A DNA stretch of 64,000 nt, taken from assembly GCA_030602245.1 (NCBI GenBank), contig JAUWAC010000004.1, forward strand, positions 115,285-179,284. The letters are read 5' to 3'. The notes beneath the pieces are model-generated. The model searched no databases. It saw nothing but the letters and a program-made list of their open reading frames with translations, and was not told the origin of the DNA. Shown piece by piece: positions 46,688 to 57,948 of this stretch; positions within the stretch are counted from its first letter, which is position 1; the number at the start of each line of letters is the position of its first letter. Source of the DNA: Marinobacterium sp. (GTDB taxonomy: Bacteria > Pseudomonadota > Gammaproteobacteria > Pseudomonadales > Balneatricaceae). The position numbers were made by a program, and so were the translations under genes.

Positions 46688-48118
46688 ATGAGCACTGCAA
46701 CTGAACACCCGACTTACAACTACAAAGTCGTGCGCCAGTTCGCCATCATGACGGTGGTATGGGGTATTGTCGGTATGGGCGTTGGCGTCCTTATCGCGGC
46801 CCAGCTGGTGTGGCCTGCACTAAACTTCGACCTTCCCTGGTTGAGCTACGGACGTATCCGTCCGTTACACACCAACGCGGTAATCTTCGCGTTTGGTGGT
46901 TGCGCCCTGTTCGCGACGTCTTACTACGTCGTGCAGCGCACCTGTCAGACCCGTCTGTTCTCGGATGGCCTGGCGGCATTCACTTTCTGGGGCTGGCAGC
47001 TGGTTATCCTGTCTGCAGCGATCACCCTGCCGCTGGGTTACACCTCCGCCAAGGAGTACGCCGAGCTGGAATGGCCGATCGACCTGCTGATCACGGCCGT
47101 GTGGGTTGCCTACGCCATTGTGTTCCTGGGCACCGTCAAGATGCGCAAGACCTCGCACATCTATGTCGGTAACTGGTTCTACATGGCGTTCATCATCACG
47201 GTCGCGGTACTGCACATCGTCAACAGCATGGCGATGCCGGTATCCTTCCTGAAGTCCTACTCCATGTACCCGGGTACCGTCGACGCGATGGTGCAGTGGT
47301 GGTATGGCCACAACGCGGTAGGCTTCTTCCTGACGGCAGGCTTCCTGGGCATGATGTACTACTTCGTTCCGAAGCAGGCTGAACGCCCGATCTACTCTTA
47401 CCGTCTCTCTATCGTCCACTTCTGGGCGCTGATCGCGACCTACATGTGGGCCGGTGGTCACCACCTGCACTACTCTGCTCTGCCGGACTGGGCTCAGTCT
47501 CTGGGTATGGTGATGTCCCTGATCCTGCTGGCACCGTCCTGGGGCGGCATGATCAACGGCATGATGACGCTGTCCGGTGCATGGCACAAACTGCGCACCG
47601 ACCCGATCCTGCGCTTCCTGGTCGTTTCTCTGTCCTTCTACGGCATGTCCACCTTCGAAGGCCCGATGATGTCGATCAAGACCGTCAATGCGCTGTCTCA
47701 CAACACTGACTGGACCGTTGGCCACGTACACGCCGGCGCGCTGGGCTGGGTTGCGATGATCTCCATCGGTGCGGTGTACCACATGATCCCGAAACTGTTC
47801 GGCAAGGCTCAGATGTACTCCATCGGCCTGATCAACACTCACTTCTGGCTCGCGACCATCGGTACCGTTCTGTACATCTGCTCTATGTGGGTCAACGGTA
47901 TCCTGCAGGGTCTGATGTGGCGTGCAGTTAACGAAGACGGCACCCTGACCTACAGCTTCGTTGAGGCACTGGAAGCCAGCCACCCGGGTTACTTCGTCCG
48001 CTGGCTCGGTGGTGCGTTCTTCCTGACCGGTATGCTGCTGATGGCCTTCAATGTTTGGCAGACCGTCCGTGCCGGCAGCTCTGTTAAAGCAGCTGAGCCC
48101 TCAGCCCAGACTGCTTGA
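46688..48118 (+). CDS. ccoN: cbb3-type cytochrome c oxidase subunit I
   Basis: CcoN is the catalytic subunit of the high-affinity terminal oxidase used at low oxygen. The 476-residue inner-membrane protein has about 12 helices and the haem-copper signatures: [12 protein letters not shown] with a haem b ligand, [21 protein letters not shown] (quoted in part) with the CuB His and cross-linked Tyr region, and [13 protein letters not shown] with paired CuB histidines. Later histidines lie in [16 protein letters not shown]. Codon choice (frequent GGT, CGT, GAA) is shifted compared with neighbours, suggesting high expression. It heads ccoNOQP. Confidence 0.98.
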   Translation: MSTATEHPTYNYKVVRQFAIMTVVWGIVGMGVGVLIAAQLVWPALNFDLPWLSYGRIRPLHTNAVIFAFGGCALFATSYYVVQRTCQTRLFSDGLAAFTFWGWQLVILSAAITLPLGYTSAKEYAELEWPIDLLITAVWVAYAIVFLGTVKMRKTSHIYVGNWFYMAFIITVAVLHIVNSMAMPVSFLKSYSMYPGTVDAMVQWWYGHNAVGFFLTAGFLGMMYYFVPKQAERPIYSYRLSIVHFWALIATYMWAGGHHLHYSALPDWAQSLGMVMSLILLAPSWGGMINGMMTLSGAWHKLRTDPILRFLVVSLSFYGMSTFEGPMMSIKTVNALSHNTDWTVGHVHAGALGWVAMISIGAVYHMIPKLFGKAQMYSIGLINTHFWLATIGTVLYICSMWVNGILQGLMWRAVNEDGTLTYSFVEALEASHPGYFVRWLGGAFFLTGMLLMAFNVWQTVRAGSSVKAAEPSAQTA

Positions 48119-48140
48119 TTGAGACGAGGAGCAGATAGCA

Positions 48141-48761
48141 ATGATCAAACATGAAACGATTGAAAAGAACATCGGCCTGATGATCCTGCTGATCATCATC
48201 GTGATCAGCGGTGGTGGCCTGGCGGAGATCGTCCCGCTGTTCTTCCAGAGCTCCACTACCCAGCCGATTGAAGGTCTGCGTACCTACAGCGCGCTGGAAC
48301 TGGAAGGTCGCGACATCTACATCAAGGAAGGCTGCCATGTCTGCCACACTCAGATGATCCGTCCGTTCCGTGCCGAAACCGAGCGCTACGGCCACTACTC
48401 GACTGCCAACGAGTTCGTCTGGGAGCACCCGTTCCTGTGGGGTTCCAAGCGTACCGGTCCGGACCTGGCCCGTGTCGGTGGCCGCTACTCCGACGACTGG
48501 CAGCGCGCGCACCTGTACAACCCGCGCGATGTTGTCCCGGAATCCAAAATGCCGTCATACCCCTGGCTGTTCGAGAACAAGCTGAGCGGTCAGGACACGG
48601 CGGCCAAGATGGAAGCACTGCGTAAGCTGGGTGTTCCGTACACCGATGAACAGATCGCCAATGCACGCGAAGAAGTTGCCGGCAAGTACGAGATCGATGC
48701 GCTCGTAGCCTACCTGCAGTCTCTCGGCAAGCTGCATAGCGTCTACACCAACAAGCGGTAA
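48141..48761 (+). CDS. ccoO: cbb3-type cytochrome c oxidase subunit II (monohaem)
   Basis: CcoO is a membrane-anchored monohaem cytochrome c that passes electrons to CcoN. The 206-residue protein has one N-terminal membrane helix (about 12-30, [19 protein letters not shown]) and the haem motif Cys65-His-Val-Cys-His69 in [16 protein letters not shown] distal Met ligand is probably in [10 protein letters not shown]. It follows ccoN after 22 nt with a GAGGAG ribosome binding site. Confidence 0.98.
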   Translation: MIKHETIEKNIGLMILLIIIVISGGGLAEIVPLFFQSSTTQPIEGLRTYSALELEGRDIYIKEGCHVCHTQMIRPFRAETERYGHYSTANEFVWEHPFLWGSKRTGPDLARVGGRYSDDWQRAHLYNPRDVVPESKMPSYPWLFENKLSGQDTAAKMEALRKLGVPYTDEQIANAREEVAGKYEIDALVAYLQSLGKLHSVYTNKR

Positions 48762-48768
48762 CTATTCA

Positions 48769-48984
48769 GTGAGTTACGAAGTTTATGGCCCGTACCTGCC
48801 GCTGATCATGCTGATCACGTTCGTCGCCCTGTTTGTCTGGGTGGCGCACCCGAAGAACAGCAAGAAGTTTGACGAGGCCGCGCAAGCTCCCTTCGCCGAT
48901 GAAGACGAAGTGGAAAAGCGCAGCCGCGAACAAAGCGAAGGCGCGCAGGCTACGAACGCCAATAACGGGAGAAACGACAAATGA
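48769..48984 (+). CDS. ccoQ: cbb3 oxidase subunit CcoQ
   Basis: CcoQ is a small single-helix subunit that stabilises the cbb3 complex. The 71-residue product begins at a GTG (MSYEVYGPYLPLIMLITF), has one membrane helix (about 10-27) and then the conserved VAHPKNSKKFDEAA followed by a charged tail. It lies 7 nt after ccoO and overlaps ccoP by 4 nt (ATGA). Confidence 0.93.
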   Translation: MSYEVYGPYLPLIMLITFVALFVWVAHPKNSKKFDEAAQAPFADEDEVEKRSREQSEGAQATNANNGRNDK

Positions 48985-49877
48985 GTGCTTTCTGGAGCGC
49001 ATGGGTAAGTGTCATTGCCCTGGCCGTAATTCTCGGTTGCACCTGGTTGCTGTTCGCGACCCGCAAGAGCGAGAAGTACAAGGAATCGACCGAAGAGAAA
49101 GTCGGTCACGAGTTCGATGGTATCGAAGAGTACGACAACCCGCTGCCGAAGTGGTGGTTCCAGATGTTCCTGGCCACCGTTGTCTTCGGTCTGGGCTACC
49201 TCGTGCTCTACCCGGGCCTCGGTAACTTCCAGGGTCTGCTGGGCTGGAGCTCACACGGCCAGTGGGAAGAAGAGATGCAGCACGCTGAAGAAGTCTATCA
49301 GCCGGTGTTCGCCAAGTACGCTGCGCTGTCGATCGAAGAGCTGCAGGATCCGGCCAACGAAACCGGTCTGCGCATGGGGCAGCGTATGTTCGCCAACAAC
49401 TGCTCCGTGTGCCACGGTTCTGCGGGTACTGGCGCCTACGGCTTCCCGAACCTGACCGACAGCGACTGGCTGTATGGCGGCGATCCGGCCACCATCAAGG
49501 AATCCATCACCAACGGTCGTCAGGGCGCTATGCCGGCCTGGGGTGCAGTACTGGGTGAAGACGGCGTGCGCGACGTGACCGCCTACGTTCTGACCCTGAG
49601 CGGTGCCGACAATGTCGACAGCCAGGCAGCGGAGCGCGGCCAGAGCCAGTTCCAGGCACTGTGTGCCGCCTGCCACGGCGCCGACGGCAAGGGCATGCAC
49701 GCACTGGGTGCGCCGAACCTGACCGACAGCACCTGGCTGTACGGTGGCAGCTTCGAGCAGATCGCTCATACGATCCGCAACGGTCGTAATGGCGTCATGC
49801 CGGCACACCAGAACCTGCTGTCTGAAGACAAGATCCACCTGATCACAGCGTACGTGTACAGCCTGTCTCAGAAGTAA
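48981..49877 (+). CDS. ccoP: cbb3-type cytochrome c oxidase subunit III (dihaem)
   Basis: CcoP is the dihaem cytochrome c that accepts electrons for the cbb3 oxidase. The 298-residue protein has two N-terminal membrane segments (about 5-26 and 58-78), joined by the conserved GHEFDGIEEYDNPLPKWW. Two haem sites follow, Cys141-Ser-Val-Cys-His145 and Cys228-Ala-Ala-Cys-His232. Both domains repeat the pattern PNLTDS-x-WLYGG. A strong terminator follows, ending ccoNOQP. Confidence 0.98.
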   Translation: MSAFWSAWVSVIALAVILGCTWLLFATRKSEKYKESTEEKVGHEFDGIEEYDNPLPKWWFQMFLATVVFGLGYLVLYPGLGNFQGLLGWSSHGQWEEEMQHAEEVYQPVFAKYAALSIEELQDPANETGLRMGQRMFANNCSVCHGSAGTGAYGFPNLTDSDWLYGGDPATIKESITNGRQGAMPAWGAVLGEDGVRDVTAYVLTLSGADNVDSQAAERGQSQFQALCAACHGADGKGMHALGAPNLTDSTWLYGGSFEQIAHTIRNGRNGVMPAHQNLLSEDKIHLITAYVYSLSQK

Positions 49878-49895
49878 CAGCAAGACCCGTGTAAC

Positions 49896-49932
49896 AAAAA
49901 GGCGGCATGATGCAGATCATGGCGCCTTTTTT
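49896..49932 (+). terminator. intrinsic terminator after ccoNOQP
   Basis: AAAAAGGCG pairs with CGCCTTTTT, with an inner CATGAT/ATCATG stem and a T6 tail, 18 nt after the ccoP stop. The A tract before it may make it work in both directions. Confidence 0.85.
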
Positions 49933-50100
49933 GTTGCCTCGCTAAGATGCAGCGCACACCCAACCTCTTCCGGAATCCGCCTGTGTACCGCAACCGCGGG
50001 CGCTGGCATTACCCCTTCAAAGGGCGGTAATATTCGCAATACCTAATAGATCCAGAGCCCGATATGAACGGGCCCCTCCTGTCATTGTGGTGGTAAGGGC

Positions 50101-51522
<1,422 letters not shown>

Positions 51523-51570
51523 CGCATTACGCGAGCGTCCATGGTCCACGACGACCGGGATTTAGTTTAG

Positions 51571-51606
51571 AATAGCGGCCGGGTCACCCCCGGCCGCGCT
51601 ATTTTG
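51571..51606 (+). promoter_or_regulatory. stable hairpin between ccoG and ccoH
   Basis: AATAGC-GGCCGGG pairs with CCCGGCC-(GC)-GCTATT, a 13-bp stem with one 2-nt bulge, followed by a short T run. It ends right at the ccoH ribosome binding site (GAGG). It could attenuate transcription into ccoHIS, protect a processed 5' end or limit ccoH translation. Confidence 0.55.
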
Positions 51607-51615
51607 AGGTATTAC

Positions 51616-52122
51616 ATGAGCGAAGAACGCCAATCCCCCTGGTACAAGCAGACCTGGCTCTGGTTCGTGCTGGCCCCCCTGATCGCCGTGATGATCTACG
51701 CCCCGATCTTCATCTATCTGGCGGTCACCACCAGTGACGGTATCGTCAAGGAGGATTACTACAAGGTCGCCCGCGGGCTCAATATCGACCACAGCCGGGA
51801 AGATGCTGCCCGCGAAATGGGGATTCAGGGCCGCATGATGCTCGACGGCCTTACCGGCGACGTTCAGATCAAGCTCGACAGCAACACCAGCCTGCCGGAC
51901 GAACTGCAACTGAGCCTGATTCACCCCACCCACCAGAAGTATGATCAGGTCCTGCGTCTGCGGGCGGTCGACCGTCAGGGCCTGTACAGCGGTAATCTGC
52001 AGGGCCAGCTGCTTGGCAAGCGCTATGTCATCCTCGAGCCGCTCGACCAGCAGTGGCAGATCCGCCTTGAAACGACTCCGCCCTACGAACAGAGCGAATA
52101 TCAGATCGGCGGCACCCGCTAA
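51616..52122 (+). CDS. ccoH: FixH/CcoH family cbb3 assembly protein
   Basis: CcoH is a single-helix membrane protein required for stable cbb3 assembly, working with CcoI. The 168-residue protein begins MSEERQSPWYKQTWLWFVLA and has one membrane helix (about 15-37). The conserved VKEDYYKVARGLNIDHSRED follows, then a periplasmic beta domain. The ATG at 51616 has GAGG upstream; an in-frame start at 51604 is unlikely. ccoI begins 12 nt downstream. Confidence 0.93.
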   Translation: MSEERQSPWYKQTWLWFVLAPLIAVMIYAPIFIYLAVTTSDGIVKEDYYKVARGLNIDHSREDAAREMGIQGRMMLDGLTGDVQIKLDSNTSLPDELQLSLIHPTHQKYDQVLRLRAVDRQGLYSGNLQGQLLGKRYVILEPLDQQWQIRLETTPPYEQSEYQIGGTR

Positions 52123-52134
52123 CGGATCGCACCC

Positions 52135-54603
52135 ATGAACGCCTCCGCCGACTCCCTGCGTCAGGCCAGCTGCTACCATTGCGGCCTGCCGGTTCCGCCC
52201 GGCGCCCACTTCGTCGCCCGTATCGACGGACAGGACCGCCCGATGTGCTGCCCCGGCTGCCTGGCCGTGGCGCAGACCATCGTCGAAGGTGGCCTCGACA
52301 ACTTCTACCGTCATCGCGACCGTCAGAATGCCGCCAGCGAGCGGATTCGCAGCAACGGTACTGAACAGCGCCAGCTCGAGCTGCGACTGTTCGACGATCC
52401 GGAGGTGCAGAAGGAGTTTGTTCACCAGTCCAGCGAGCATGAACGCGAGGCGCTGCTGGTGATTGAGGGTATCACCTGCGCTGCCTGCATCTGGTTGCTC
52501 GAGCGCCACCTGCAACAGCAACCGGGCGTCAGTGCCGTCAGCGTCAACCTGACCACCCACCGCGCACGGCTGCGCTGGGATACACGCGAAACCAGGCTCA
52601 GCACCCTGCTCGGTGAGATCGACCGCATCGGCTATCAGGGCCACCCGTATCAGCCCAATCGCGAGGAAGCCCTGCTCGAGCAGGAAAAGAAACGCGCCAT
52701 TCGCCGTCTCGGAGTGGCCGGCGTCGCGATGATGCAGGTGATGATGCTCGCCGCGGCCATGTATGCCGGCGACCTCGCGTCGTCGATGGAAACCCGCTTC
52801 GTCACCTTCATGCGCTGGGCCAGCTTCGTGCTTGCCACGCCGGTGGTGCTGTACTCGGCCCGGCCGTTTTATCAGGCGGCGCTGCGCGACCTGCGCACGC
52901 GCCAGCTTAGTATGGACGTCCCCGTATCGATCGCGATTCTGGGCGCCTACTGGGCCAGCGTCTGGGCCACCTTCATGGGCAGCGGCGAAGTCTACTTCGA
53001 CTCCGTGACCATGTTCACGTTCTTCCTGCTGGTGGGCCGGTTCATGGAGATGCAGGCCCGTCACCGCACCGGCCGCGCCGGCAATGCCCTGCTCAACTTG
53101 CTGCCCACCAGTGCGATCCGACTGCAGGGTGACCGGGAGGAGCTGATACCGGCGAGTCGCCTGAGCCCCGGCGATCGCGTACTGGTCAAGCCCGGTCATA
53201 CCATTCCGGCTGACGGTCGCGTGGTGAAGGGACAGAGCGCCGTCGACGAGTCGGCACTGACCGGCGAGTACATGCCGCTGTCACGGGGCGTCGGTGATCC
53301 GGTCGTTGGCGGCACGCAGAACGTCGAACACCCGATCGAAATCGAAGTCACCGAGACCGGCAGCGACTCTCGCCTGTCGACGATCGTGCGCATGCTCGAC
53401 CGCGCCCAGGCGGAAAAACCGGCGGTGGCACGCATTGCCGACCGTGTGGCCCGCTACTTTGTCGGCGCCACCCTCGTGACAGCGACCGTCGTTGCCGGTA
53501 GCTGGGCGATGATCGCGCCGCAGGACGCGTTCTGGATCACCCTCTCCGTACTCGTCGTCACCTGTCCCTGCGCGCTGTCGCTGGCCACCCCGACCGCACT
53601 CACCACCGCCACCGGAACGCTGCGCCAGCAGGGCATCCTCATCAGTCGCGGCCATGTGCTGGAGAGCTTTGCCACCGCCACCCACGTCGTGTTCGACAAG
53701 ACCGGCACACTGACCGAAGGCAACCTGCAGATTCAGGAGATCGTACCGCTCGCCGAGCTCGACAGTACCCAGCTGCTCGAACGCGCGGCGGCGCTGGAGT
53801 CCGGCTCCGAACACCCGATCGCCCGGGCGTTCAGCGCCTTTGCGACCCGACGCGCCGACGCCATCCGCAACCACCTCGGTCAGGGCCTCGAGGGCCAGCT
53901 GGACGGTATCGAATACCGTATCGGGCAACCCGCCTTTGCCGCCGAACTGACCGGCCACCCGGCACCGGCACTCCCCGGCGACACCGGGCTCTGGCTGCTG
54001 CTGTGCGATCGCACGCGGGCGCTGGGCTGGTTCCGTCTTGACGATCAGATCCGTCCCGAAGCGCCGGCCGCACTGCGCACCCTGTCCAGCCTCGGCCTCA
54101 ACTGCGTCATGCTGACCGGGGACGCCTCGGCGGCGGCCCACAAGGTGGCGGCAACGCTGGGCATCGCCGAAGTGCGCAAGGGCGTCGGTCCAGAGCAAAA
54201 GCTGGCGTATCTCAACGCGCTGGCCGAGCAAGGCGCCGAGGTGATCATGGTCGGCGACGGCATCAACGACATTCCCGCACTCGCCGGCGCGCGAACATCG
54301 GTGGCGATGGCAGGCGCCACGGATCTGGCCAAAACCAATGCCGACGCCGTTCTGATCGCCAACGACCTGACGCGGCTGTGCGATGCGATCCGTCTGGCAC
54401 GCAAGACGCGCACGATCATTCGCGAAAACCTGGCCTGGGCCCTGCTCTACAATCTGCTGGCGCTGCCGCTGGCCGCCACCGGCTTTATTGCACCTTATAT
54501 GGCCGCGATCGGCATGTCGGCGAGCTCGCTGGTCGTGGTCGGCAATGCGCTGCGGCTCAGCCGTCGCCCACGCAGCAACCCTCGTTATACTGCGGAGTCA
54601 TAA
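52135..54603 (+). CDS. ccoI: copper-translocating P-type ATPase CcoI (FixI)
   Basis: CcoI is a P1B-type ATPase that supplies copper for the CuB site of the cbb3 oxidase. The 822-residue protein has an N-terminal Cys-rich zinc-finger-like segment (CYHC and CCPGC, residues 13-42) and a heavy-metal-associated domain with Cys115-Ala-Ala-Cys118. Eight membrane helices follow, with the transport motif Cys477-Pro-Cys479, the phosphorylated Asp521 in DKTGT and a [10 protein letters not shown] hinge. Its stop overlaps the ccoS start (TAATG). Confidence 0.96.
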   Translation: MNASADSLRQASCYHCGLPVPPGAHFVARIDGQDRPMCCPGCLAVAQTIVEGGLDNFYRHRDRQNAASERIRSNGTEQRQLELRLFDDPEVQKEFVHQSSEHEREALLVIEGITCAACIWLLERHLQQQPGVSAVSVNLTTHRARLRWDTRETRLSTLLGEIDRIGYQGHPYQPNREEALLEQEKKRAIRRLGVAGVAMMQVMMLAAAMYAGDLASSMETRFVTFMRWASFVLATPVVLYSARPFYQAALRDLRTRQLSMDVPVSIAILGAYWASVWATFMGSGEVYFDSVTMFTFFLLVGRFMEMQARHRTGRAGNALLNLLPTSAIRLQGDREELIPASRLSPGDRVLVKPGHTIPADGRVVKGQSAVDESALTGEYMPLSRGVGDPVVGGTQNVEHPIEIEVTETGSDSRLSTIVRMLDRAQAEKPAVARIADRVARYFVGATLVTATVVAGSWAMIAPQDAFWITLSVLVVTCPCALSLATPTALTTATGTLRQQGILISRGHVLESFATATHVVFDKTGTLTEGNLQIQEIVPLAELDSTQLLERAAALESGSEHPIARAFSAFATRRADAIRNHLGQGLEGQLDGIEYRIGQPAFAAELTGHPAPALPGDTGLWLLLCDRTRALGWFRLDDQIRPEAPAALRTLSSLGLNCVMLTGDASAAAHKVAATLGIAEVRKGVGPEQKLAYLNALAEQGAEVIMVGDGINDIPALAGARTSVAMAGATDLAKTNADAVLIANDLTRLCDAIRLARKTRTIIRENLAWALLYNLLALPLAATGFIAPYMAAIGMSASSLVVVGNALRLSRRPRSNPRYTAES

Positions 54604-54830
54604 TGGATATTCTCTACCTGCTGATCCCGATCGCGCTGGTACTGGCCGGCGTTGCGATCGCCGCGTTCTTCTGGTCAGTCAACTCAGGTCAGTTCGACGA
54701 CCTGGAATCCCCGGCGCACCGCATTCTGTACGATGACGACGAAGATCTGATCCCGGAAGACGCACGCCCCGACAGCACACCGACTCACAAGGCCGGTAAC
54801 GCGTCCGAGGACCGCCGCAACGATGACTGA
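54603..54830 (+). CDS. ccoS: cbb3 oxidase assembly protein CcoS
   Basis: CcoS is a small membrane protein needed for cofactor insertion into cbb3. The 75-residue protein has one membrane helix ([20 protein letters not shown]) and the family pattern [20 protein letters not shown], then an acidic tail. It overlaps ccoI by one base at its start and the next gene by 8 nt at its end, so it is translationally coupled on both sides. Confidence 0.95.
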   Translation: MDILYLLIPIALVLAGVAIAAFFWSVNSGQFDDLESPAHRILYDDDEDLIPEDARPDSTPTHKAGNASEDRRNDD

Positions 54831-55497
54831 GAGCCTGGCCTTTCCCACCGCAGTGCTGCTGGGCCTGCTGGGGGCAACGCACTGCGTCGGCATGTGCGGC
54901 GGCATCGCGGCAACCGTCGGCATCAGCCACGGCCAGCAACAACAAGCCCGTGGCATCGGCCTGACACTGAGTTACAACCTCGGTCGGATACTGAGCTATA
55001 TGGTGGCCGGCGCGCTGATCGGCCTGCTCGGCCACCAGTTTGCCAGCGGCACCGCTGCCCTGGTGATGCGCACGCTGGCCGGCCTTCTGCTCATTGCGAT
55101 GGGGCTCTATGTCGCCCAGTGGTCGCTGCTGGTTACCCGCCTTGAGCAGGCCGGCGGTTATCTGTGGCGCTATCTGCGCCCACTCGCCGCGCGCCTGCTG
55201 CCTGCCGATACCCTGCCACGAGCCCTGGCGCTGGGCCTGATCTGGGGCTGGCTGCCGTGCGGACTGGTCTACAGTACGCTGTTGTGGTCATCCGCGGCAG
55301 GGCACTGGCTCGACAGCGCTCTGTTGATGGCCGGCTTCGGTCTCGGCACCCTGCCGGCGATGGTCACCACCGGACTGCTGGCCCAACAGGCGCGCGCGCT
55401 GATGCAGCGACAGGGCCTGCGCCGCGGGGCCGGCGTACTGATTATACTGTTCGGTATTTACACCCTGCCCCTGACGGCACTGACCGGCGGCCATTGA
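54823..55497 (+). CDS. SafE/DsbD-like membrane protein of the cbb3 locus
   Basis: This 224-residue protein has six predicted membrane helices with [19 protein letters not shown] and [15 protein letters not shown], the paired Cys/Pro loops of the DsbD_2 fold (annotated in relatives as sulfite exporter TauE/SafE). Homologues sit between ccoS and hemN in pseudomonads, and a role in copper or thiol transfer for oxidase maturation is plausible but inferred. The stop codon lies within a candidate ANR box for hemN. Confidence 0.88.
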   Translation: MTESLAFPTAVLLGLLGATHCVGMCGGIAATVGISHGQQQQARGIGLTLSYNLGRILSYMVAGALIGLLGHQFASGTAALVMRTLAGLLLIAMGLYVAQWSLLVTRLEQAGGYLWRYLRPLAARLLPADTLPRALALGLIWGWLPCGLVYSTLLWSSAAGHWLDSALLMAGFGLGTLPAMVTTGLLAQQARALMQRQGLRRGAGVLIILFGIYTLPLTALTGGH

Positions 55498-55534
55498 TAT
55501 CGGTCAAGCCGTCGCGGCCCGGGCCTGTTATACT
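55494..55534 (+). promoter_or_regulatory. class II-type ANR promoter of hemN
   Basis: TTGAT-ATCG-GTCAA (55494-55507) matches the ANR/FNR consensus with one mismatch. TATACT (55529-55534) fits a -10, with a predicted start near 55541. The site would be centred about 41 bp upstream of that start, the normal position for FNR class II activation. It overlaps the stop codon of the preceding gene. Confidence 0.7.
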
Positions 55535-55569
55535 TGCGCCCGCGTCAAACTTGCGAGGATGATTCAGCA

Positions 55570-56961
55570 GTGAGCAGCACAGACCGCATCCAGTGGGACA
55601 TCGACCTGATCCGTCGCTACGACCTTTCCGGCCCCCGCTACACCTCTTATCCGACGGCCCTTCAGTTCGATCCGCAGCGTTCGGCACAGTCGCTGATCGA
55701 AACCGCCCGCAACACGGCGGATCACAGCGCGCCGCTGTCGCTGTACGTGCACATCCCGTTCTGCGCCCATGTCTGTTACTACTGCGCCTGCAACAAGGTG
55801 ATCACGCGGCGGCGCGACAAGGCCCAGCCCTATCTGGATACGCTCTACCGTGAGATCGAACAGCTCGGTCAGTGGTACAGCGAAGGCCGCCAGGTCAACC
55901 AGCTGCACTGGGGCGGCGGCACACCGACGTTTATCTCCGATGCCCAGATGGCCGAATTGATGGGCGAGTTGCGTCGCCACTTCAATCTGCGTACAGACGA
56001 CGGCGGCGACTACTCGATCGAGATCGACCCGCGTGAAGCGCAGGACAGCACGCTGAATGTACTGCGTGAAATCGGCTTCAACCGCGTCAGCCTCGGTGTA
56101 CAGGATCTGGACCCGACGGTTCAGGAGGCGGTCAACCGTATCCAGCCGATCGAACAGACCGCCCGCGTGCTGGAAACCTCCCGCGCACTGGGCTTCAAGT
56201 CGATCAACATGGATCTGATCTACGGCCTGCCCCACCAGACCCTGGCCGGCTTTGAAGCGACACTGGACTCGGTGATCGCGATGTCGCCGGACCGCCTGTC
56301 GGTATTCAACTATGCTCACCTGCCGGATCGGTTCCGCTCGCAGCGGCATATCAACGCCGACGATCTGCCGAGCCCGGAAACCAAGCTCGACATCCTGCAG
56401 AGCACCATCGATCGCCTGCTCGACGCCGGCTACGTCTACATCGGTATGGACCACTTCGCCAAGCCTGACGACGAACTCGCGCTGGCACAGGCCACCGGCC
56501 AGCTGCATCGCAACTTCCAGGGCTATACCACGCACGCCGACTGCGATCTGGTCGCGATGGGCGTGTCGGCGATCAGTCAGATTGGCGACGTCTACTACCA
56601 GAACGAGCACGACATCGCCGCCTACAGCGATGCGATCGCGCGCCAGCAGCACGCGGTGCGCCGCGGCGTCGTACTGCACCGTGACGACCATATCCGGCGC
56701 GCCGTGATTACTCAGCTGATCTGCCACTTCGAACTGGAACCGGCGCAGATCGAGCGCGCCTTCGGCATCGACTTCGCCGACTACTTCGCCACTGAACTGG
56801 CGGACCTCGAACGCTTTGCCGGCGACGGTCTGGTAGAGCTGTCGCCGCAGCAGATCCGCGTCACACCGGCCGGACGCCTGCTGATTCGCCGCATCTGTAT
56901 GGCATTCGACGCGTATATCCCGCGTGAAACCGCAACCAAAAGCTACTCCCGCATCATCTGA
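55570..56961 (+). CDS. hemN: oxygen-independent coproporphyrinogen III oxidase
   Basis: HemN converts coproporphyrinogen III to protoporphyrinogen IX without oxygen, supplying haem for anaerobic or microaerobic cytochromes. The 463-residue radical SAM protein has the cluster motif Cys65-x3-Cys69-x2-Cys72 (CAHVCYYCAC), RYTSYPTALQF near the N-terminus and GGGTPTFISD. The GTG at 55570 (SSTDRIQWDIDLIRRYDLSG, M not counted) matches Pseudomonas HemN better than an in-frame start at 55534, which would also overlap the -10 element. Confidence 0.97.
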   Translation: MSSTDRIQWDIDLIRRYDLSGPRYTSYPTALQFDPQRSAQSLIETARNTADHSAPLSLYVHIPFCAHVCYYCACNKVITRRRDKAQPYLDTLYREIEQLGQWYSEGRQVNQLHWGGGTPTFISDAQMAELMGELRRHFNLRTDDGGDYSIEIDPREAQDSTLNVLREIGFNRVSLGVQDLDPTVQEAVNRIQPIEQTARVLETSRALGFKSINMDLIYGLPHQTLAGFEATLDSVIAMSPDRLSVFNYAHLPDRFRSQRHINADDLPSPETKLDILQSTIDRLLDAGYVYIGMDHFAKPDDELALAQATGQLHRNFQGYTTHADCDLVAMGVSAISQIGDVYYQNEHDIAAYSDAIARQQHAVRRGVVLHRDDHIRRAVITQLICHFELEPAQIERAFGIDFADYFATELADLERFAGDGLVELSPQQIRVTPAGRLLIRRICMAFDAYIPRETATKSYSRII

Positions 56962-56997
56962 GGCGGTCTCTTCAAGGATTCGAGTAAATGTTTCATA

Positions 56998-57027
56998 ATG
57001 CGTTGGGTAGTCAACGACCCAACGCAT
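56998..57027. promoter_or_regulatory. perfect 11-bp inverted repeat upstream of anr
   Basis: ATGCGTTGGGT and ACCCAACGCAT are exact inverted copies separated by 8 nt, 21 bp before the anr start codon and 36 bp after hemN. No T run follows on the plus strand, so it does not look like a terminator. An operator or a leader hairpin in the anr mRNA are both possible. Confidence 0.8.
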
Positions 57028-57048
57028 AGACAAAAAAGGGACAACCCC

Positions 57049-57825
57049 ATGGGTGAACAGAAGTGTGAAGGCAAGCTGCGCAGTCTGCAGCAGGTTCATT
57101 GCAGCACCTGCAGCCTCAGCTCGCTGTGCCTGCCGGTTTCACTGAATATGACGGAGATGGAGCGGCTCGACGATATCATCGAGAAAAGCCGGCCGCTGAA
57201 GAAGGGAGAACACCTGTTTCACCAGGGCGACGCATTCACTTCGGTCTATGCCGTACGCGCCGGTACCATCAAGAGCTATACGCTGACCAACGAGGGCGAG
57301 GAGCAGATCACCGGCTTCTACTTCCCGGGCGAACTGGTGGGCATGAGCGGTGTCGACGGTGTTACGTACCCGGTATCCGCCAAGGTACTGGAAACCACGA
57401 CCGTCTGCGAAATCCCGTTCGAGCGTCTGGACGACCTCGCCGGCCAGATGCCGGAGCTGCGCCGCCAGATGCTGCGCACAATGAGCAAGGAGCTGCGCGA
57501 CGACCAGCAGATGATGATGTTGCTGTCGAAGAAGAATGCGGAACAGCGCGTCGCGACCTTCCTGATCAAACTGTCGACCCGCTTCCGCGCGCGCGGCTAC
57601 TCCGCCACCCACTTCCGCCTCTCGATGTCACGCAACGAGATCGGCAACTATCTGGGTCTGGCCGTCGAAACCGTCAGCCGTATCTTCACCCGATTCCAGG
57701 CCATGTCGCTGATCCGCGTCGATGGCAAGGAGATCGAGCTGAGCAAACTGCCGGAGCTTTACGAGCTCGCCGGCGAATGCAATCCGTTCGAAGAAGCCGA
57801 CAGCAGCAGCTCACAGCAGCTCTGA
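57049..57825 (+). CDS. anr: oxygen-responsive regulator ANR (FNR family)
   Basis: ANR/FNR activates anaerobic and microaerobic genes when its [4Fe-4S] cluster is intact. The 258-residue protein has cluster cysteines Cys18, Cys21, Cys27 ([11 protein letters not shown]) and Cys120. A cyclic-nucleotide-binding-type beta roll follows (about 35-150), then a C-terminal helix-turn-helix with [12 protein letters not shown], whose Glu, Ser and Arg read the TTGAT half-site. The ATG at 57049 (MGEQKCEG) is the family start; an in-frame start at 56998 falls in the inverted repeat. It sits between hemN and apt as in Pseudomonas. Confidence 0.97.
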   Translation: MGEQKCEGKLRSLQQVHCSTCSLSSLCLPVSLNMTEMERLDDIIEKSRPLKKGEHLFHQGDAFTSVYAVRAGTIKSYTLTNEGEEQITGFYFPGELVGMSGVDGVTYPVSAKVLETTTVCEIPFERLDDLAGQMPELRRQMLRTMSKELRDDQQMMMLLSKKNAEQRVATFLIKLSTRFRARGYSATHFRLSMSRNEIGNYLGLAVETVSRIFTRFQAMSLIRVDGKEIELSKLPELYELAGECNPFEEADSSSSQQL

Positions 57826-57867
57826 TCTGCCCGGCAACCGAGGCAACGGCGCGCCGGCAGCGCGCAT

Positions 57868-57897
57868 AAAAAAGGCGCCGCCCCGAGGGGTGGCGCC
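57868..57897 (-). terminator. minus-strand intrinsic terminator of the candidate small RNA
   Basis: On the minus strand GGCGCC-A-CCCC pairs with GGGG-C-GGCGCC and is followed by six T residues (57873-57868). One A-C mismatch interrupts the stem. On the plus strand no T run follows (GGAATAG), so it does not look like the anr terminator. Confidence 0.7.
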
Positions 57898-57942
57898 GGA
57901 ATAGTTGCACAATGAAGTAGCCATCTCAATGTGTAACCCAAC
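57868..57942 (-). ncRNA. candidate ANR-activated small RNA between anr and apt
   Basis: No gene on the minus strand explains a T-tailed intrinsic terminator that faces left here. Upstream of it on the same strand are an ANR-like site (TTGAT-CTAA-CTCAA, 57990-57977) and a TGTAAT -10 (57954-57949), predicting a start at 57942. The site centre is exactly 41.5 bp from that start. The transcript would be about 75 nt: an unstructured 5' part of about 45 nt and a GC-rich terminator stem with a U6 tail, the build of a small trans-acting RNA that binds Hfq or a ProQ-like protein. This is a prediction from sequence layout only. Confidence 0.6.
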
Positions 57943-57948
57943 GAGGCC

